Shown here: piece after piece, positions 57,821 to 64,000 of the stretch | Layout: every line of letters begins with the position of its first letter | Position numbering within the stretch: position 1 is the stretch's first letter | The notes under the pieces: generated by a model | Told to the model about the DNA's origin: nothing | Seen by the model: the letters and a program-made list of their open reading frames with translations, nothing else | Database searches by the model: none | Assembly: GCA_010279815.1 (NCBI GenBank) | Contig: QEOQ01000207.1 | Coordinates: forward strand, 88,547-152,546 | Origin: Brachionus plicatilis | Lineage: Eukaryota; Rotifera; Eurotatoria; Ploima; Brachionidae | DNA length: 64,000 nt | Reading direction: 5' to 3' | Made by a program: the position numbers and the translations under genes

Positions 57821-60800
57821 AATCAAAAACAAGGTAGCCTTGGCTCATGCAGCAACAAAAAAGCTTAGATATTTCTAAATTATTTTGAAAAAAAAATACA
57901 AAAATAAATTTAAACAACAACAAAAAAAATGTGACTATTTTTATTCAAGTTTTGTTCAGCTGGTTTCTAAATGGAATCCCTAGAATTTAATCTAATACTC
58001 TCTGGGCGAAAGTTTTTTTAATTTGATTTTAAGTTATTTGTGGCAAAATCTGGTTTGCTAAAATGAACTTATGCAGATTCTTGGTCCAGTCGGACGCTGT
58101 CTGAAAAGCTATCTTTTAAATAAGATTGGCCATTTTCTCAAGACCAACAAAAGCGGAACTTATAGGGGTATTATTTTTTAATTAAATATCGAAACAAAAA
58201 GGAAGAGGATTTGAATTAAGAGAAATTATTTTATTGAAAATATTGATTTTTCCATTATTGAATTGGGCTAAGGAAATAATCGACAAAACACTTACACGAA
58301 CAGATAATAGAGAATTAAGAAAATGGCATCTCTTTAACCATGTCTAGCTAAGCGTTTTTGTTGCATTGAATCAAGTTAAAGTGAACACGATAGAATAATC
58401 TAAATTTGAAGCGATTTGAAAAAATATTTTTTTCTTCTTAAGTTGTATTGTTGTACAAATAGAAATTTGAAATACAATCTTGAGAGCAATAATTTTGATC
58501 CGAAGCTCTAGAAAAATGCTTTTTAAAAATCAATTTTGTTGTCTTGAAAATCAATGATCAAATTTTGTCATATTTTCCAGCTAAAAATTTGATAGCAGAA
58601 TCCTTTTGGAGACACTTTTGGCATCAGAGCCAGCCAAATAAATCTAGTTCTGCTTGCGAATCATTCAATTTACAATTTTTGATAGTTAAGATTTTTTCGT
58701 TTGTTTATTCAAAGCCAAAAATGGAGCTTAATTTAAAATTTCTAATTTTTTTTTTCATCCAAAATAATATTGTATAAACCATTTGATTTAAACTAAAAAT
58801 TTTCCCCCAACTTCAAGATTTAATTTGATTAATTTAATAAAAAAATTGAAAAAAAATGATTTTTTCTAAATCACTTTATGAAAGTCTTATAGGATCTTAC
58901 TTTTGAGTATCCTGAGAGCTTGTATTTTTAAAATAGGTCTAGTCTAGTTAGAAGTAAAAACTAGTAAAATATCAATAAAATAAAATATTTAGCCCTTAAT
59001 TCAATAATTAAATCGTCATATAATAATTAAACGGGATCTGGTTTAGGGATTCAGGTATGTTGTATATTAGAAAACTATTAGTTAAAATTAAAATAAATAA
59101 TTAAACTATCAATTAATTAAAATCTTTAATTTAATTATCCATATACCAATTTAATTATTGATATGATGGGTTAATAAACATCTTAGAAAAAACCTTAAAA
59201 ATTGAATGTTTCGAATACCTTAAAAATTATATTTATTAATTTAAGAGAATTTTTCTTCTCGGAGAAGTAGTCAAAGAAGAAGTTTGAAAAAATTGAGGAT
59301 TAAAATAAAGAAAAAAAAAGAAAGAATTTTTGGAAAATTCGGATTTACATTGGAATTACCAACAAATTCAATTTTAGCTTCTAGTTCTTCTCAATATGTT
59401 AAAATAATTATATATTTTTGATTTATTTAATTTTTAATCGCATTGTCTTTTAATTATACTCTAACTAAATAGGTCTAATATTTAATCAATATCAAAAATA
59501 GAATAGATTAAATATAACTGATTTTTAATTTATTATTAGCTAAAATACTAAAATAATTTTCTAGCTCTCATAAAATAACTCACTTGGAAATTTGAATTGA
59601 TTTTTTGATCTTATTCTGGCAATTGGTTTTGACTAATTGTGTACATAGAGATAAAATTACGTAACTAGGAACATAATTAAATAATTTTAAAATTTTTGAT
59701 GATGACGAATTATTGGGCATAGAAAATGAAAATCAACCAAAATAATTTGAGCCCATAAAATCTAAATAGGTAGGGTACGATGTGAAGTGAAAAATTTGAC
59801 TCGAATTTAATTATTTAACTAGACACATTTGACCTAAAAAATATGATAGAATCTCTAGTTTATATAAGATTAATTTTCAAATTTTTTGTTCTAATTAAAA
59901 AAGTGTGTTAACACAGCAAATAATGACAAGATTTTTACTGTTTAATCTAATCCGATGGATCCTCAATTCTCAGTAGATCAAATCAATCAACTGACCTCTA
60001 TTTTAGAAAAATTCTACTCAAATTTAAGAGTGCAAAATTAATTTAGGCTAAGCTAACTTTAAAAATATAAAATTGAAAAATATTCAAAATGATACCAGAT
60101 TTTAATTAACAATTTCAGATGAATTTAAACCTAATGAAATTACTTGTTATTTCTAGTTTATCAAAAATTGATAAAACAATTTTATTGGAAAAATTTAACT
60201 GATTATAAACTTTTGAGAGAAAACACAAACTGAGCTTTGGTCTTGCACAAAACTCGTTTACAATCGAATAAATAGATTAGATAAAATAATTCGAGATAAA
60301 AAAAAAATTTAAAAACCAGGTTAAAATTTTACTTAGGAATCAAGCTGGTTATCCATTCGGAAACTAATTTTTAGTAGACAAAATTTTTTTTGTATAATAA
60401 GTCCATAAATGATACTCGAGCGAACAATCATACACTCGAACTTAAATTGTCATTTCTTTTAATGAATTAAATTATAAATTGATTTTTTGCATTTAATTTT
60501 TTTGCCACACTTTGTCTAATTAATTTAATGGCCAGTGAATATTTTAAATTTTCGACAGAGTAAAATTAACATGTTTTCAAATCCAGCTGCTGCTAAAAGA
60601 CAATTTTTAAAATAATAAGAAAATTTAAAACTTATGCTGCATACTTTTATTGAAAATTAAATTAGTTAAATGAATAAAAAAATGAAACAAAAAAAGTAGT
60701 CTGAACAAAAATTAAATTAGACCCATGACTTATAGAATTTCAAATGAATTATTTTTCTTGATCATTTACTTGCTAATAAAAAAAAACGAAGCATACCTTA

Positions 60801-63800
60801 TTAGTGGGCTCATAGAGAAAATTTCTCAAATAATCTGACATGTAATTTTTTTTGAATAAAAGATCTTAACCCGGAATTATTATATTAGAAAAATCGATTG
60901 AATTAATGAAGATAGATTATTTCAGGTTTGTGCCTAGCACAAAATCAATTTATTTATTCATTCGTGGACATTTTATTTTGTATTACTTGTGATGAACAGA
61001 ATTAAAAGTATAATAAATGACTTTTATTTTTAATTAATGTCAACCAAAAATTTACTAGAACATTTTCACTCAAATGAATTAACTTGGAAATTTGAACAAA
61101 AAAATAAAAACGTAGATATCGATCGATAATCTAACATATGTCAATTTCTACATACAAATTAAATTAATTTCTTATTAGTCTGTAAATTACTAAATGAGTT
61201 ATTTAAAAGTATTTTTCTGTCAAGACAAGTTTTAAATCTCCTGTGAATAGCATAAATTTAATTTCTTATAAAAACTACTTTAACACCTTGGACCAAAAAT
61301 AAAATAAACTTTCTAATTTTAGATCCTAAATGCAGCGAAATGGTCAGGTATTTATTCAAAAAAAGAAGCCATAAAATATTCAAAATTTGAAGTGCGAAAT
61401 TGTCGGAAAAATCCAAAAGATTTTAAAATCGTAATAAGATAAATTTTCAAGGATTACTAAAATAAAAAAAATCGACAATTGCGCTTTAAATATTTACCAA
61501 AAAAGAAACATTATAGCATTGAAAGATTGGATTCAATAATTAATTAGAAAAAACATGTAAGATCCATTATATAACTTGGTAAAAATTCCGAAAGATCATA
61601 AAAATTCTGTTCTAAATATACCATCTACTAAAACTAGTACTAGATAATTTATTCACACAAGCCATTTTGTACATTTAAATTTCATTCCTAAGAAAAAATG
61701 TAAAACGAGAGTCTAGATGCTTGAAACGGGAGTACTAGAAAAACAAAATTATTATAAAATGAATCATCATAAGTAGATATTAAGCCACATACTGTTATTA
61801 TCTTTCAAAATTATGATTTTTTTTACTATTAAAAAAAACGTAATTTCAAATATTTACAATTGTAATTAAGTCTTTAAAGTTTAAGCAAATATTTGAAAAT
61901 GTGCCGCTACCAGTTTAAAAAAAGAATAAGTCTACTAGGGGCACCTTAAGAATAACCTAAAATATTCTGCAACTTGAAATTTAAAAATCGAAAAAATTAA
62001 TTCAAGTATTATTTTTTTTAATGTCAGTAAAAAGAAAATATTCAGAATGTTTTTCAACGCTCCGAATTTTTAAATAGAATGTAAATAATTTCGACAAATA
62101 TTTTATCAATTTTTATATGCAATTTTTACAATGATATTTATTTTTTGAATTAGAAAAAAAAGCTAAAGTTTATCTAATATAAAAAAAATTTGTATTGTTT
62201 CAAATTTTACAAAAATGACGAAACAAGAAATAAAAGAAAATACGCAAAGTTTAGCATAACAAAATATTACGCAATATTTAACAATTTAAAATTTTTTTTC
62301 TCGTTTTAAGCTCATAATTTAGCATAATGACGATGAGGGCACCATTAAATGATGATTTAAAATAAATGAAGATGAAATTTGTATATCTTTTTAAAAAAAA
62401 TAAATTATGCTTATTCCCTTTTTTTAAACTAGACTGCACCCAAGACCATTTTCTGTCGTTTCAGTGTTTACAACATACAAAAAAAATATAATAAATTAAT
62501 TAACTCACATTTTTTTCAAATTGTTATGTAACACTTATAATTTCAAAATCGTTTTACAATCAAAGTTGTTATTGATATCATCTTCAATTATAGATTTGGT
62601 TTTTAAAAAATGATCAATCTAACTGATCCTAGCTATGTTATATTTAATTTTTGGAATGAAACGTACAAGTTGATATGAAACCTTTATTTGCTTCTTATCA
62701 ATCTTTTTAGTAGATTTAATCAAAACACCTGTTAAAATTTGCTCATTTTAGTTCAATTAAAAGCAGTAGTTAAAAATTTTAAGCCAGTTTAATTTATGGA
62801 TTCTATAAACTGAAATTTAAATACAAAATTTAAGATTTTGTTTTTAAATTTTTTGATGAATTAATTTTTATAAATCTTTTTTTACCATCAATTAGAGCAA
62901 GAGAGACATCTGTCGAAAAATTAGTTATTATTCTAACGTAGACAATTTAGAGCTAAATAAGACTCAAGAGTCCAGGAATTATATGTGAATTCTCAGTTTG
63001 TAAATATAACGAAATGAATTTTGTTTATTTTGTATTTTTCGAGTATTTAGTGTCTATTAACAAACATATTTTTTTATCCTATTCAATTTTAAATATTTAA
63101 ATGAACAAATTAATCTTGAAGTTGCTTTAAAAAAAAATCAATACCCATAATAACAGATATTTAAGTAACAAGAAAATAATCAAAATTCTTAAATTAAAAT
63201 ATTGACAAAAAGATTTTTGAATATAAAAATTTAATTCTTTAAAAAAACTCTATTAATGATGAAATCGAAGATTTTGTAAATTTTAATACTTTCTTCGATA
63301 ATTTAAATTTTTTTTTAAATTCATAAAATAATATTAATGAAAAAAATTCTAATAACCCCTCGATGACAAAATAATTCTGATAACTAAAACAGAAATTACC
63401 AAGCTTTTATCAGATTATGTAATCTATCAATAAAAAATAAATTATTAAATTGTTTACCTTTACAGTTTTCCTATTAATGAAATATTTAAGTTTATAAAAC
63501 TCAATAAAAAAACCGATAAAATTCCAAATGCTGAATGATCTTTTTAAGTATTTTTTTTTTTGAAAAATTACTTTGTAAATATTGCTGACCATGCTGTTTA
63601 AAATAAAGAAACTAATAGCCATAAATAAAAAATTTCATGCATTTAAAAAGTGAATTTTGCTAGATATCTCAATTAATTTTTTATTTAAAATAAGAATATA
63701 GAATTTCAATGTAAATCAAAATATTTCAATTATTTCTTTATTTTGTTCAGATTTTCTTTGAGCAATCATTTATTTTTTAAATATAATTTTCATTTAATAA

Positions 63801-64000
63801 TTGAATTTTTTGATTACTTTTATAGCTACTAAATAAATCAAAGATTATTTTAAAAGGGTTGATCATCTTCTCAAATTATTATCGTTAATGAATCCTGAAA
63901 AATCAAGATTAAAAATTGAAAATATTATTTATGGCCTCGATTTCATTCTGATAAAAAAATGAGAAATAAGTTTTAATTTTCTAAAATGTATTTCTCCAAC
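57821..64000. other. AT-rich intergenic DNA, no gene recognised
   Basis: Six kilobases without a supported exon on either strand. Longer frames (58544-58777 plus, 63410-63622 minus) have AT-driven composition and no splice or homology support. The segment 57960-58380 is slightly more mixed and may include the TBCEL promoter and 5' UTR. No structured repeat was noticed. Confidence 0.5.

Noticed and set aside
1..64000. Bacterial-type systems (CRISPR, operons, defence or toxin genes)
   Set aside because: Spliced animal genes, eukaryotic tRNA genes and animal transposons occupy the window. No regularly spaced short repeats or prokaryotic gene arrangement is present.

Overview
The window is nuclear DNA of a small, very AT-rich animal. 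The evidence is spliced genes with GT-AG introns, many only about 44-60 nt long; one-to-one matches to metazoan families (cytospin, KIAA2013, Lunapark, TMEM120, ALG8, TBCEL); a canonical eukaryotic tRNA-Lys(CUU); and remains of mariner, LINE and hAT-like elements. A compact lophotrochozoan such as a monogonont rotifer would fit, but that is a guess from composition and intron size, not from a diagnostic marker.

Layout. 1-16 kb is gene-poor, with two faint exon candidates on the minus strand (about 0.2 and 3.4 kb), a less AT-rich block at 7.5-8.7 kb and many decayed transposons: inverted-repeat elements, MITEs, two LINE reverse-transcriptase tails and a broken mariner transposase. 16.5-21.8 kb holds a cytospin gene (minus). 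25.5-26.5 kb is a tandem repeat of about 300 bp, followed by an unrecognised GC-rich two-exon gene (26.7-28.1 kb, plus). 28.2-34.4 kb is repeats: three foldback elements, a LINE fragment and a 792-base assembly gap. 34.6-36.6 kb encodes a low-complexity protein I do not recognise. 37.3-39.6 kb holds an exon-like remnant, a 654-bp MITE with target-site duplication, and two convergent tRNA-Lys genes in one palindrome.

40.3-54.2 kb is the gene-dense core: KIAA2013 homologue (plus), Lunapark (plus), TMEM120 (minus) and ALG8 (plus). All four families are membrane proteins of the ER, nuclear envelope or endomembrane system. TMEM120 and ALG8 are divergent across 520 bp, and Lunapark and TMEM120 converge. 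A 1.76-kb inverted-repeat transposon with a nested MITE separates KIAA2013 from Lunapark. 56.1-57.8 kb is an intronless, GC-rich TBCEL gene (minus). From 57.8 kb to the end I see no gene.

Exon joins below were worked out by hand from splice signals, reading-frame phase and recalled family sequences. Every listed join keeps the frame open. No bacterial-style operon, CRISPR array or defence system is present. The most unusual content is the density of inverted-repeat elements, several of them carrying target-site duplications.
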